Assembly: GCA_032718475.1 (NCBI GenBank)
Contig: JAUCBJ010001430.1
Location: forward strand, 1-64,000
Direction: 5' to 3'
Length of the DNA: 64,000 nucleotides
Origin: Nemertoderma westbladi
Lineage: Eukaryota; Xenacoelomorpha; Nemertodermatida; Nemertodermatidae
Below are positions 1 through 11,539 of the stretch, piece by piece (the first letter of the stretch is position 1; every line of letters begins with the position of its first letter). Made by a program: the position numbers and the translations under genes. The notes beneath the pieces are model-generated. The model saw only the letters and a list, made by a program, of their open reading frames with translations. It ran no database searches and was not told where the DNA came from.

Positions 1-754
1 AATGTATTTTATTGCACTAAATTGGTTTTTAACACATTTAATGTGCAAGTCATAGAATTGTATATGTAATAGATCCAATTTGGGTATCAACATGTTTCTT
101 CCTCTTATCAGGGCAGACTCTAGAATTATCATCATGAAATGCAATTTTTCTATTAAATCTTTTAAACTCTCTCCAGTAGATCTCTCAGGTGGCTCCTCAT
201 TATCAACCCTTATAGGGGTTATTTCAGCTACAGAACTAGTACCATTACTGTTTTTGTTAATGGTACGGTACTTTCTTCATGAACAGCAGTTTCTGCAACT
301 CTTCTCCTTATTCCTCTTATTCTATACTCTAACTGTAGCTATCCTGTAACTATTCTATAATCTATACTCTCATTCTAGTCAAAGCTGCTTTGTTAACTTT
401 CCTGTTAATTTTTTTCTTGGTTCATGGGGTTAGAGTATGCAGTTCCCCCAAAATAGACGTTTCTCTCAACCCAGAATCACTTGAATCGGTATCCGCATTG
501 TTTACATTTTGGATCTTCATCTTCTTTACTCGTTTCAACTTTCCTTTAAGACGTATGATTTCATTCCTTAATCTTCTTACATTCTCCCTTCGAATCAATT
601 TACCTGTTTCCTTTTGGCGATTCAGTTTAGTACCAGTATCCAGTGTAGTAATCTTAGTGTTTAGAATCTCTTTTTCCAACCTTTTATTTTCTCGACATCT
701 TTACTGGTGCTGCGAATCCCTTAATCTCTTGGCTTTTATTTTTTTGCATGACAT
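1..754 (-). pseudogene. Transposase-like pseudogene, copy 1, N-terminal part
   Basis: Reading from an ATG at 754-752, the frame is basic and coiled-coil-like (K/R/E rich, residues about 1-110), with an early in-frame stop after about 17 residues before it continues through 679-422. Downstream coding is damaged and runs off the window edge. The same gene is seen more completely in copy 2 (7639-9136), where the catalytic-like region is preserved. The short basic N-terminus followed by a coiled coil is usual for the multi-copy invertebrate family described under copy 2. It is not expressible as a full protein. Confidence 0.5.
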
Positions 755-911
755 GTGTTAACAAGGAGCAGAATTGTTGACTGTTGGAAGTATTCTATTA
801 TGTATATCGGTGCTATTTATACAGTAGAACAGAGTTTGACTGCGCTGCTTAGAATTAAGCATATATGTAAAAAAAAAAGGCATTATCACAGCATTTCAAC
901 TTTGTAATGCT

Positions 912-2120
912 ATGAATATAGCTGCAATTGAAATACTGAATATTAAAATGTCACTCCCAAAAATGAACACGCAACAATTTAATGAAGAGGCTGATGAATA
1001 CATAAATTTTGTCGCGTCTTTCATTTCAAATATCGAAATTCAAAGGCTGACTCAGACTGAAAAAATTTTAGCTCTCACCCACTACTCAGGGTCTTGTGCC
1101 TTTTAAGTTAATAAAGGCATTTGTAGGAATTCCCAGTGAATACCATGCAGCCTGGAACATTCTACATGACAGGTATGGGCATCCATGCATGATCATACAA
1201 AAAATAATTAATAACCTCATTAGTGAAGTAGACCTGCATAGTGGCAGCTATGAAGAGCGTAAACTAAAATTGCGGGAGTCCTCTGACAACATTATTCAGA
1301 AGGTACTCGTCCTGCATCACTTCAATTCAACCAGTGAAATAAACTCATCAGAGAATTTGGAGATAATTGTTGGTAATTTTGAACTATGGATGTTCAACCA
1401 TTGGCAACTGTGGGTTGCTGGAATCCGAGTCGATATCACTGGGAACCGACACTTATTGATTATCAACTATCACTATGTTCATCAAGGAAGAATCTGACGT
1501 CATGAATGACACTGTTTATTCTGAACAACCAACTTTTTCTCAGATGAGTCGAGTAGCATCGAAACAATCTAAACCCTGCGGCAAACAGATTAACCCTCAG
1601 CAGAGTTTTCCCGTTCTAAGGTTACAACAGCAAATAATACCAATGTTGTGCCAGCAGGCAGTGTTGGTGGCCAGGCCACCCAAAAGTAAATTCAGGTAAA
1701 CTTCCTCAGTTAAAGGTACCTGGGTCTAGCTACAACAATGGTGCAGCCGCCACTAGCCCTCCAAAAACTGTCTCGAAACCAAATTTGAGTAACTCCACTA
1801 CTCCAAACTCAGGTGGAAACGATTGGACACCATCAACAAGTAAACAAACTCAATATAAGAAAAACAGATTCATTGTTCATATTGCTATGACTCTCATCAT
1901 TTGTATCACTGTTGAAAATTTAATCTAGAAAACATTGAAACACAGGCTCTTTGGCTTGATAAGAAACTAGAATCCGAAATTAACATTCGTACAAAAGGAG
2001 TGTTTACCTCAAGTATTCACAAAGCAGGTCTTATTGATTGTCTAATTAAACCACTTCGCAAGCGAAATATCAGTAATATCAAATTTGTTTTAACTGCTAA
2101 TAATATACTTGAGTTGCAAT
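912..2120 (+). pseudogene. BEL/Pao gag-like pseudogene, copy 1
   Basis: Remains of a retrotransposon capsid gene. Residues from 912-1497, in two overlapping frames, match the layout of the DUF1759 gag domain of BEL/Pao elements: a start with LPKMNTQQF, then an EKILALTHY segment, then AWNILHDRYGHP and a helical tail. About 380 bases further on, in a shifted frame near 1874-1912, is a CX2CX3HX4C zinc-knuckle-like pattern (CSYC...H...C), as expected at the gag C-terminus. The reading frame is broken several times between 1100 and 2110. There is no protease or reverse transcriptase behind it, so this is an isolated gag fragment. The family assignment rests on motif order and not on a search. Confidence 0.6.
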
Positions 2121-3153
2121 AGTAAATACATAATGTTATTTGTTTAACCCCAAAAAGACCAAGCCCCATTTCCTATACTGGACCCCCCAAACTAAACCCT
2201 CTTTAGAATCTGTTATTGCATTTAACAATTAGCTTGTAATAAACATTGGTTTTGTATTCCTAAGCACTATGTTGTTTTTGCCTAAATAAAAGTTCATTGT
2301 TTGCTTGTAGTCATTGATTGTTCATTGTCAAGTTCATTCATGGTTTTTTCATGAGCACACCAGCTATTATAGAGTTTATGGCAATTTTTGTGTGCTGGGG
2401 CTATTTTGGGGAGATGGTGAGATATTTCAATTTAAACCGCGATTTCACAAGCCTATAGAAATCTATTTTTATGATTCATGCAAAATTTCATCAAAATCGT
2501 TAGAGTTGTACTTGCTCTAGGTCAGTAGTCAGTAACTTTTTTCTTACAGTAATTAAGTTTTACAACTTGCAAATAATTGCCAGTTATGTTTTAGAAACAT
2601 TAGTTTATACAACCTGTTGCCAGATATATTAGGCCAAGAATTAGGTTAAAAGATAATACTGAAGGAAACGTAGTAAACAAATTCAGCCAAGGCTACTGTA
2701 ACCAACATAAGGTAATAGTACATAGTCCACTGCACCTAACGTGCAGTGACTGCACCTAACGTGCAGTCTACCAGTGTTTAAGATCATATTGTATAATGGA
2801 CTACGAGGATGTTCCAGACGAATTTATGTAGATTTTGCAGGAAAGAATGGGGCCAATAGCAGACACGCACCTCCATCTCCAAGGCAATCTTTGATCATGC
2901 ATCATGAACCATCTCCACACCTGCACACAGGTGTAGATCTAGAATGCGTTTTGTCTATGCCAATAATCATGACATTGATAATGAAGTTTAATTTAGAACT
3001 ATTTTATTCATCTTGCAGAAGTGAACAAGACGAATCCGAGTGGAATTTCCAAGTTAAATATGAAACATGTGAATCTACTTTTTTTTAAACATGCTCTAAC
3101 TCAAAATCCCTGCTCCTTTAGCTTAGTACCAGTAACTATGGTCTGTTGAAATT

Positions 3154-3893
3154 GGTGGGTCTGACCAGGAACTTGGCCTTACAAAAGCTATGAGAGCTTG
3201 TTTCCCTGTCTCTACGCATATCCTTTGTTGTAAGCACTTAAAGGACAATGTATTTAGATACTTATTGAACAAAGTTAGGTGTTGTAGCAAGGATTGTAAT
3301 GTTATTATTGAAGTCATATTCGGTGAAGATGGGGTTGTTGTTAGTTCAGATCGACATGTGTTTAAATCTAGAATATTAGAAGGTTTAGGGCTATACTTTA
3401 ATAAGTATCCAGATTTTAAGAAGTATTTCGATGATCATTTGGAGACAAACTATACGAATTCGTTTGTGTTCCCCATCAAAAAGGAATCAGCGATCCCTTA
3501 TGGACAAATAATAACTGCGAATCTATGAACAATATCCTTAAATTGGCTATAGCTTGGCAACCGAAGAAATTACCAGAACTTGTGATGAAACTAAGCGATG
3601 TTACTGCATTGCAGATGCTAGACTGTCACTGTGCTTTGTATGGATTGGGCAACTACATTTTAGCTCCAAAGTTTAAGAAGTTTAGAATTGATAGAAGCAT
3701 ATGGTTTAAAAAGACAGAGGAGGAAAATAAATGTGCACTTGCAGCTTTTCTAGCCGCAGAGCTATTGAGTCTGAGCGCATTGCAGCATCAAATACACCGT
3801 TCTCTATTCCATTCAAATCTAGAGTCAAAAAGTAACCGGGACAACGCAAAAGAGCACAGGCTGAGCGCGCAAAGAAAAATTAACAGTATGTGA
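3154..3893 (+). pseudogene. MULE-type transposase fragment
   Basis: The frame opens at 3154 with GGSDQELGLTKAMRACFP, continuing with STHILCCKHLKDN to 3528, then shifts to a second frame (3525-3893). This is the central DDE region of MULE transposases: an (I/V)GTDxExxL block with the second catalytic Asp, followed by the CxxHL(K) motif. The later part (NNILKLA...) is the downstream helical region. The usual N-terminal DNA-binding region is missing, because the duplication block ends exactly where this fragment begins. The frameshift at about 3525 and the missing ends mark it as a pseudogene. No TIR was seen. Confidence 0.7.
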
Positions 3894-3944
3894 AGTTAAT
3901 ATTATTATGCAATAAAGTACAGTCCCACTCTCAAAAAGCATTCC

Positions 3945-4010
3945 TTTGATCAAACATTGATCAAACTTTGATCAAAATTTGATCAAACTTTGATCAAAAT
4001 TTGATCAAAT
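3945..4010. repeat. Palindromic TTGATCAA array
   Basis: Six or seven copies of the palindrome TTGATCAA occur at intervals of about 10-12 bases, alternating with short A/T spacers. The array lies just downstream of the MULE fragment. It could be a relic of subterminal transposase-binding sites or a local expansion. Confidence 0.8.
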
Positions 4011-4701
4011 ATTGAAATGCACTAGGCTTATAAATCCTGCCATTGAGTTCTACCACAGGCGCTGCACTTCAAAGTATAGATTCCCACTGAGCCGTGTGTC
4101 AATCAAGCAGCCCCCCCTCTCTCTCTGTGTGTGTAATGCTCCCACATGCTCTGTACAGAATGACTGCAGAACACACAGGATACCATGTCCATATCATACC
4201 TTACGTTTGTAAGCTGTAACTATTATTTAAAAGGGACCGCCTAGGTAATAATAATTCACAGCGATTATCAGAAAATAAACAACCCCAATTGAATCTCCAC
4301 TTGGCACTTGGCGGTGTGGTGGTAATGAAAGCAAGGGTGGGTATGGGCTGTGTGGAGTTTAATTCTAAGTTAAGCAATGGGTTGGGTGGATGGCTACAAC
4401 ACATCAACATATCAACAGTCACAACTTATCAACATACATGATTTGTATTTCACTTTACACTTTCTCTTTATTTACATTGCTGGTTGCTGTATCAGAACAT
4501 CTTTTGTTTCTTGTTAAAAAATAAAGGCAAAAAAATAATAAAAGGTAATCAAAAAAAATTCTCAAATATTTCAAAAATTAGTTTTAATTTCGTTCTCTTT
4601 CTCTTCATCTTGGTTCTCTTTATTTACACTGCTGCTGTCTCAGCACAAAAAAACAATAAAGTACATCGTTTCAATGCGCATTATTGTCTCATCTAGTTTT
4701 A

Positions 4702-6456
4702 TTAGCGTTGATGATACTCGATGAAGCACTGTTTTCCTCCTTCACTGTCTAGACAGACATCACACTTTTCGCACTTTCGTGTCGTGTTCTTTTTGCACAC
4801 CTTACACCACCCATCACTGACAGGAACAGCTGTGTAACTGATTCTGTCCTACTGCACATCAATGGGGAAGCCTGCTACTCCCCTCTCACGTTGTCCATCC
4901 TTATCACTTTTCAACAAGCACAATGCCAATACATTTCCTGCAGATGTCTAAATGTGACAATTTCTCAGTTTGCCGATTCACAGCACAGTGCATCCTCCAA
5001 GCTGCAACAATCGCAATATTGATGACATTCAGGAAAAGTGGCCAATACCACTTTTTCCCCTAATCAACAATGGTCGATACGATCCAAGTAGGTGGTCCAT
5101 GAGGTCCACACCTCAATTCCTTTGTTGTATGAATGGATTAGGTGTGGTTGGGTTACCTCCTTTATCCACCTTTCACACGGCGCCTTGCCATATGCTCAGG
5201 CTGGTGGGTTTCATGATTGCTAGCGACAGTGACAATGGCATTGTCATGCCACTTTGCTTTGTACACTTTTACATCACTCCTGTAGTCAGAAGCTCCTCTT
5301 CCTCTTTTCTTTTTTTCGACAATTCGATGTTTGAAATCATGGTGCCAGCTGCTCCAGCTTTTCTTTTCTGTCTAACTGTGCCTATCGCACAAACTCCTTG
5401 GTGGGCAAGATCAACCATAAGATCATATGATGTAAAAAAATTGTCAAAGAACAGCTCATGTTTGTGAACATCTGACTTATCAGCAATGACATCCACTAGT
5501 CCTTGTATAACACAACTTCCCAATGGGACACTGGAGTCAGCTCCTTGTTCCTTCCCTTGGTATAATTTTAGGGCATATGGATAACCATTTGCTGCACAAT
5601 GACACCAAATCTTATAACCGAAGCGTATTGGCTTTCCTTTGATGTACATTTTTGCTCCGTGCCTCCCGAAATAAGGTACCATACTCTCATCAATACTCAA
5701 CAACTGATGAAAAAAGCCAAATTGAACAATGTTTATATTCAGGGCATCATACAGAGGTTGAATTTTTGCGAACTTGTTGCCTTGTGGAAGAAGGTCATTA
5801 TCCAGAAAGTGGATGTACTTTTTTATGTCTTGGAATTTGTTCTTGGACATGGTGTTGAAAATAATTGGTAGACCCAGATCTGGCTTTCTTGACCAATAGT
5901 GATGTTCTTCAGGCAAATTGTGGTATCCAGAAACTACCAAAATTTCAATAAAATGGCGAATATCTACAATTGTTATGCCACAATTTGGATTGTTATTCTC
6001 TCGTATGGCGTACAATAATGTTTGCTCCAAAATGGTGTTCATCAGTTCATCCGAAAACATTCTTCTGAGCAAGGCATAGGTCGATTCGCCCTCGAGTGCA
6101 ACTAGTTCATCTGACAAAGCATTATCATCATCTGATGGTAATATTTGATCAAAATGTGTTGCTTTCTTCCAATTCGGAAATTCTCTCCGGTTCTTCTTCT
6201 TCTTCGGCTATACCTGTTCCTCTATTTCGTCATCACATTCCTGTTCAATCTGAAGTTCCCCTGCAGGTTTAAAGTCTTTATCTGCATCATCAGGTATATC
6301 CTCAATATCGCTCTCCTGATTGGTGGAATCTCCAGCAGTAGGTGGCAACATGACAACATTCACGGGTCTGTTAGCAGCCTGGACTCTGTCCTGGACTTCA
6401 TTATAGTTTGTTGCTTGAATGACCTTCCGACCTCCATAAAAAAATTGAACATCCAT
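4702..6456 (-). pseudogene. piggyBac-type transposase pseudogene
   Basis: A cut-and-paste transposase of the piggyBac superfamily, about 580 codons long. The frame starts at ATG 6456-6454 with an acidic N-terminus, meets an in-frame TAG at 6210-6208, and continues in the same frame through a basic stretch (PKKKKNRRE) into 6117-5269. Catalytic-region signs are LSIDESM (first Asp, about 5690) and FFDNFFTSY (second Asp, about 5440). A one-base frameshift near 5290 leads to KWHDNAIV (third Asp, about 5250). The C-terminus ends at TAA 4704-4702 with a cysteine cluster WCKVC...CEKCDVC, the zinc-finger tail of piggyBac proteins. Further shifts lie between 5190 and 4900. The few lesions indicate fairly recent inactivation. 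I found no convincing TIR/TTAA pair. Confidence 0.85.
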
Positions 6457-6929
6457 AACCTAGAGGGCAACAACACTAATCATGCCATGTTTGTAAAAGG
6501 TTATACTAAGTCATTTGAACCAATGTGACCTGATGACGCAGCATTTAGGTCGACTATAGGTGACAATAAAGCACATTTTACCTGATATTACAATATGTTT
6601 AACAAATTAATATCTGAGGTACCAGTTTCACCTAAAACTATATTAGAACAGCACAGAATAGCAATAGAAATAATTGAAAAAATTCGTAATATGGGTCATT
6701 CTCTTCAAAAGTGGCCAAAATGGTGCTCAAAATAGGTCGATTTTTTTTCTCTATAATGCTGTCAAACTATATATCACTATAATCGAAATTTTGGGTGGAT
6801 TTCGAAAAAACACATGGCCCACCTTAATTCGAATCAGGTAAAAAGTTATGGACAAAAAACAAATGTCACGTGTGTAATGGCAATAATTTACTTAGAATAT
6901 ATTGGTGGGACGAAGGGGGTGGGGGAGTA

Positions 6930-7384
6930 GGGGGGGGGGGGGGGGGGGGGCAGAGGTGTAGCGAGCCCTTCTGGCGCACAGGGGAATGAAGCTGAGATAG
7001 CGCCGCTCCCCCCCCCCCCCCCCCCCCTTCAATAATTTTAACTTTTCATTTCTGGCGGTTTTTTTAAATAATATATAACAGAATATAATATTTAAAAAAA
7101 CATCTAAAAAACAGTTTACTAAAAGTAACTATATCAAATCTATTATACACAAGTGAAATTATAATACTGTACAGTATATTGAATGGCGAGCGAAGCGAGC
7201 AGAGAAATTTATTTACATTTTTCGCTTTATGACACATGTCCTTGTATACTGTATCACAATCCCTGAATTTTCACTGATTTGTCTTAATTTTACAAGAATT
7301 CCCTGACATTTGCCTGGCATTACAGCGCCCCCGGGGGAACATTCCCCCACCCCCCCGGGGGGGGGGGGGGGGGGGGGGGGGGGG
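6930..7384. repeat. Cluster of long G and C homopolymers
   Basis: A run of 21 G (6930-6950), a run of 20 C (7008-7027) and a run of 28 G (7357-7384) lie within 460 bases. Between them is AT-rich non-coding sequence. The 3' run is preceded by C runs that could pair with it (7328-7356). No gene was seen in 6540-7640. Confidence 0.9.
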
Positions 7385-7638
7385 TAAATGTCACATGAGT
7401 ATGCTGGAGGCTGATTTATAACTTACACTGGAACTTTAAATTATTAGAAAAATTTTAATTTTACAGCATTTTAATATTTGCTTAATCTGATTTCTGTAAT
7501 AACAATACTACTGTTCATCAATTATGCTTTTTCGACAATTACCAACATGTTTAAACGTATGTTTTAATGCTCATGAGTATAATATACCGTATTATCATTC
7601 GAGCTCGAATCCCAGAAACTCAGTTTCTGAATCGGAGT

Positions 7639-9136
7639 TCATTTCTTGTTCATTCGATTCGACATTGAGGTAGTGGACCTCTCCATGAGCCATACAATGG
7701 ACAGGCAGGGCTTCCCACATGAAACGTTTTTCACTATAATACGCTTGTTTTCGGTATCGAATACAATCACGTGGGCTTTGCCTATACCTTTGATATCCGT
7801 TGTCTGTTTTCTTTTGACTTCTTTATCAGTCGTTTCCACGTCTTTAACACCATAGGAATACACGTACGTCAGTTTTTAAATCTTTCAATAACTCAAGTAT
7901 CATATCAAAGGTTGGTGTACTGTTACCAACTCTCATGCCAATAATTTGATCAAGGTACCTCTTTATACTCCCCCCTATACCATCAACAGGCCCCTTTCCA
8001 TGCCCACTCTCAAGATATATCCAAGAAAGGTTGATGTCTTTTGCAGCTGCATAGCGTTGGAATAAATAAACTATAAATTTATTTCTGTACTGACTAGACG
8101 GGTTATCGGATATTATGGTTATATTCTTAATGAGGCTGGTAGAAATGGCTTCACTAAGATATGGTTCAATACTAATAAAGACTGCTGGAGCGCGATGAAT
8201 AATGCATTGACTGAGTGCAGCACCAGACTCAGCTGGGATATCCTTGTAACCCTTCCACACAACAAATGGATGTATACAGACTGGGCATAATATCCACTTT
8301 TTGTTTCTGCTGGATGGGGGATTTTAAAATTTTCTGACCAGTCCATATGAAGGACCATGGAGTGTTCATCACGGTGCTCTTTAATGTATTTTATTGCACT
8401 AAATTGGTTTTTAACACATTTAATGTGCAAGTCATAGAATTGTATATGTAATAGATCCAATTTGGGTATCAACATGTTTCTTCCTCTTATCAGGGCAGAC
8501 TCTAGAATTATCATCATGAAATGCAATTTTTCTATTAAATCTTTTAAACTCTCTCCAGTAGATCTCTCAGGTGGCTCCTCATTATCAACCCTTATAGGGG
8601 TTATTTCAGCTACAGAACTAGTACCATTACTGTTTTTGTTAATGGTACGGTACTTTCTTCATGAACAGCAGTTTCTGCAACTCTTCTCCTTATTCCTCTT
8701 ATTCTATACTCTAACTGTAGCTATCCTGTAACTATTCTATAATCTATACTCTCATTCTAGTCAAAGCTGCTTTGTTAACTTTCCTGTTAATTTTTTTCTT
8801 GGTTCATGGGGTTAGAGTATGCAGTTCCCCCAAAATAGACGTTTCTCTCAACCCAGAATCACTTGAATCGGTATCCGCATTGTTTACATTTTGGATCTTC
8901 ATCTTCTTTACTCGTTTCAACTTTCCTTTAAGACGTATGATTTCATTCCTTAATCTTCTTACATTCTCCCTTCGAATCAATTTACCTGTTTCCTTTTGGC
9001 GATTCAGTTTAGTACCAGTATCCAGTGTAGTAATCTTAGTGTTTAGAATCTCTTTTTCCAACCTTTTATTTTCTCGACATCTTTACTGGTGCTGCGAATC
9101 CCTTAATCTCTTGGCTTTTATTTTTTTGCATGACAT
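7639..9136 (-). pseudogene. Transposase-like pseudogene (HGKGPxDGxGG family)
   Basis: This is a decayed gene of a multi-copy invertebrate family that I recognise by motif but cannot firmly name. In order: a basic coiled-coil N-terminus (9136-8804), a stretch with HMDWSEN (around 8410-8340), then in a second frame DNPSSQYRNKF and SGHGKGPVDGIGGSIKR (within 8260-7844), and a C-terminal piece (7863-7639). Conserved D, SQY(R/K)N and HGKGPxDG blocks are typical of an RNase H-like/DDE transposase fold, but that role is inferred. At least two frameshifts and one early stop separate the pieces, so it is a pseudogene. The 5' half lies inside the duplicated block and the 3' half outside it, so the duplication boundary or window edge cuts this gene in copy 1. 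No TIRs were found. Confidence 0.6.
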
Positions 9137-11539
9137 GTGTTAACAAGGAGCAGAATTGTTGACTGTTGGAAGTATTCTATTATGTATATCGGTGCTATTT
9201 ATACAGTAGAACAGAGTTTGACTGCGCTGCTTAGAATTAAGCATATATGTAAAAAAAAAAGGCATTATCACAGCATTTCAACTTTGTAATGCTATGAATA
9301 TAGCTGCAATTGAAATACTGAATATTAAAATGTCACTCCCAAAAATGAACACGCAACAATTTAATGAAGAGGCTGATGAATACATAAATTTTGTCGCGTC
9401 TTTCATTTCAAATATCGAAATTCAAAGGCTGACTCAGACTGAAAAAATTTTAGCTCTCACCCACTACTCAGGGTCTTGTGCCTTTTAAGTTAATAAAGGC
9501 ATTTGTAGGAATTCCCAGTGAATACCATGCAGCCTGGAACATTCTACATGACAGGTATGGGCATCCATGCATGATCATACAAAAAATAATTAATAACCTC
9601 ATTAGTGAAGTAGACCTGCATAGTGGCAGCTATGAAGAGCGTAAACTAAAATTGCGGGAGTCCTCTGACAACATTATTCAGAAGGTACTCGTCCTGCATC
9701 ACTTCAATTCAACCAGTGAAATAAACTCATCAGAGAATTTGGAGATAATTGTTGGTAATTTTGAACTATGGATGTTCAACCATTGGCAACTGTGGGTTGC
9801 TGGAATCCGAGTCGATATCACTGGGAACCGACACTTATTGATTATCAACTATCACTATGTTCATCAAGGAAGAATCTGACGTCATGAATGACACTGTTTA
9901 TTCTGAACAACCAACTTTTTCTCAGATGAGTCGAGTAGCATCGAAACAATCTAAACCCTGCGGCAAACAGATTAACCCTCAGCAGAGTTTTCCCGTTCTA
10001 AGGTTACAACAGCAAATAATACCAATGTTGTGCCAGCAGGCAGTGTTGGTGGCCAGGCCACCCAAAAGTAAATTCAGGTAAACTTCCTCAGTTAAAGGTA
10101 CCTGGGTCTAGCTACAACAATGGTGCAGCCGCCACTAGCCCTCCAAAAACTGTCTCGAAACCAAATTTGAGTAACTCCACTACTCCAAACTCAGGTGGAA
10201 ACGATTGGACACCATCAACAAGTAAACAAACTCAATATAAGAAAAACAGATTCATTGTTCATATTGCTATGACTCTCATCATTTGTATCACTGTTGAAAA
10301 TTTAATCTAGAAAACATTGAAACACAGGCTCTTTGGCTTGATAAGAAACTAGAATCCGAAATTAACATTCGTACAAAAGGAGTGTTTACCTCAAGTATTC
10401 ACAAAGCAGGTCTTATTGATTGTCTAATTAAACCACTTCGCAAGCGAAATATCAGTAATATCAAATTTGTTTTAACTGCTAATAATATACTTGAGTTGCA
10501 ATAGTAAATACATAATGTTATTTGTTTAACCCCAAAAAGACCAAGCCCCATTTCCTATACTGGACCCCCCAAACTAAACCCTCTTTAGAATCTGTTATTG
10601 CATTTAACAATTAGCTTGTAATAAACATTGGTTTTGTATTCCTAAGCACTATGTTGTTTTTGCCTAAATAAAAGTTCATTGTTTGCTTGTAGTCATTGAT
10701 TGTTCATTGTCAAGTTCATTCATGGTTTTTTCATGAGCACACCAGCTATTATAGAGTTTATGGCAATTTTTGTGTGCTGGGGCTATTTTGGGGAGATGGT
10801 GAGATATTTCAATTTAAACCGCGATTTCACAAGCCTATAGAAATCTATTTTTATGATTCATGCAAAATTTCATCAAAATCGTTAGAGTTGTACTTGCTCT
10901 AGGTCAGTAGTCAGTAACTTTTTTCTTACAGTAATTAAGTTTTACAACTTGCAAATAATTGCCAGTTATGTTTTAGAAACATTAGTTTATACAACCTGTT
11001 GCCAGATATATTAGGCCAAGAATTAGGTTAAAAGATAATACTGAAGGAAACGTAGTAAACAAATTCAGCCAAGGCTACTGTAACCAACATAAGGTAATAG
11101 TACATAGTCCACTGCACCTAACGTGCAGTGACTGCACCTAACGTGCAGTCTACCAGTGTTTAAGATCATATTGTATAATGGACTACGAGGATGTTCCAGA
11201 CGAATTTATGTAGATTTTGCAGGAAAGAATGGGGCCAATAGCAGACACGCACCTCCATCTCCAAGGCAATCTTTGATCATGCATCATGTACCATCTCCAC
11301 ACCTGCACACAGGTGTAGATCTAGAATGCGTTTTGTCTATGCCAATAATCATGACATTGATAATGAAGTTTAATTTAGAACTATTTTATTCATCTTGCAG
11401 AAGTGAACAAGACGAATCCGAGTGGAATTTCCAAGTTAAATATGAAACATGTGAATCTACTTTTTTTTAAACATGCTCTAACTCAAAATCCCTGCTCCTT
11501 TAGCTTAGTACCAGTAACTATGGTCTGTTGAAATTGGTG
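8383..11539. repeat. Segmental duplication, copy 2
   Basis: This is the second copy of the block at 1-3157, with identical spacing of internal features. It is preceded by the remainder of the minus-strand transposase-like pseudogene (7639-8382), so the duplicated unit may extend further left than the window shows for copy 1. At 11540 the sequence switches abruptly to a hAT-like fragment on the minus strand. The paired hairpin motif lies near 11111-11150. Bases 10495-11150 hold no gene I can support. Confidence 0.95.
9294..10502 (+). pseudogene. BEL/Pao gag-like pseudogene, copy 2
   Basis: Identical to the copy at 912-2120 and carrying the same frameshifts, so the gene was already broken before the block was duplicated. 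The gag DUF1759-like part lies at 9294-9879 and the zinc-knuckle-like motif near 10256-10294. No adjoining pol gene is present. Confidence 0.6.

Larger units (their letters stand above)
1..3157. repeat. Segmental duplication, copy 1 (left end cut by window)
   Basis: This block is repeated at 8383-11539, offset 8382 bases. By eye the copies differ at one base (A at 2907, T at 11289). Identity stops at 3157: here it runs into a MULE transposase fragment, while copy 2 runs into a hAT-like fragment. The left limit is unknown because the window starts inside the block. It holds the 5' part of a minus-strand transposase-like pseudogene and a plus-strand BEL/Pao gag pseudogene. Both copies also have two adjacent hairpin-forming inverted repeats of CACTGCAC/GTGCAGTG type near 2729-2768. 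Bases 2110-2770 and 2790-3157 show no gene I can support. The near-identity suggests a very recent duplication or an assembly duplication. Confidence 0.95.

Noticed and set aside
390-761. 123-codon hydrophobic plus-strand ORF (also at 8772-9143)
   Set aside because: Antisense to the basic coiled-coil N-terminus of the minus-strand transposase-like gene; hydrophobicity is the complement of Lys/Glu codons.
4970-5467. 165-codon plus-strand ORF
   Set aside because: Antisense to the piggyBac gene, whose minus-strand motifs (FFDNFF, WHDN, Cys cluster) explain this sequence.
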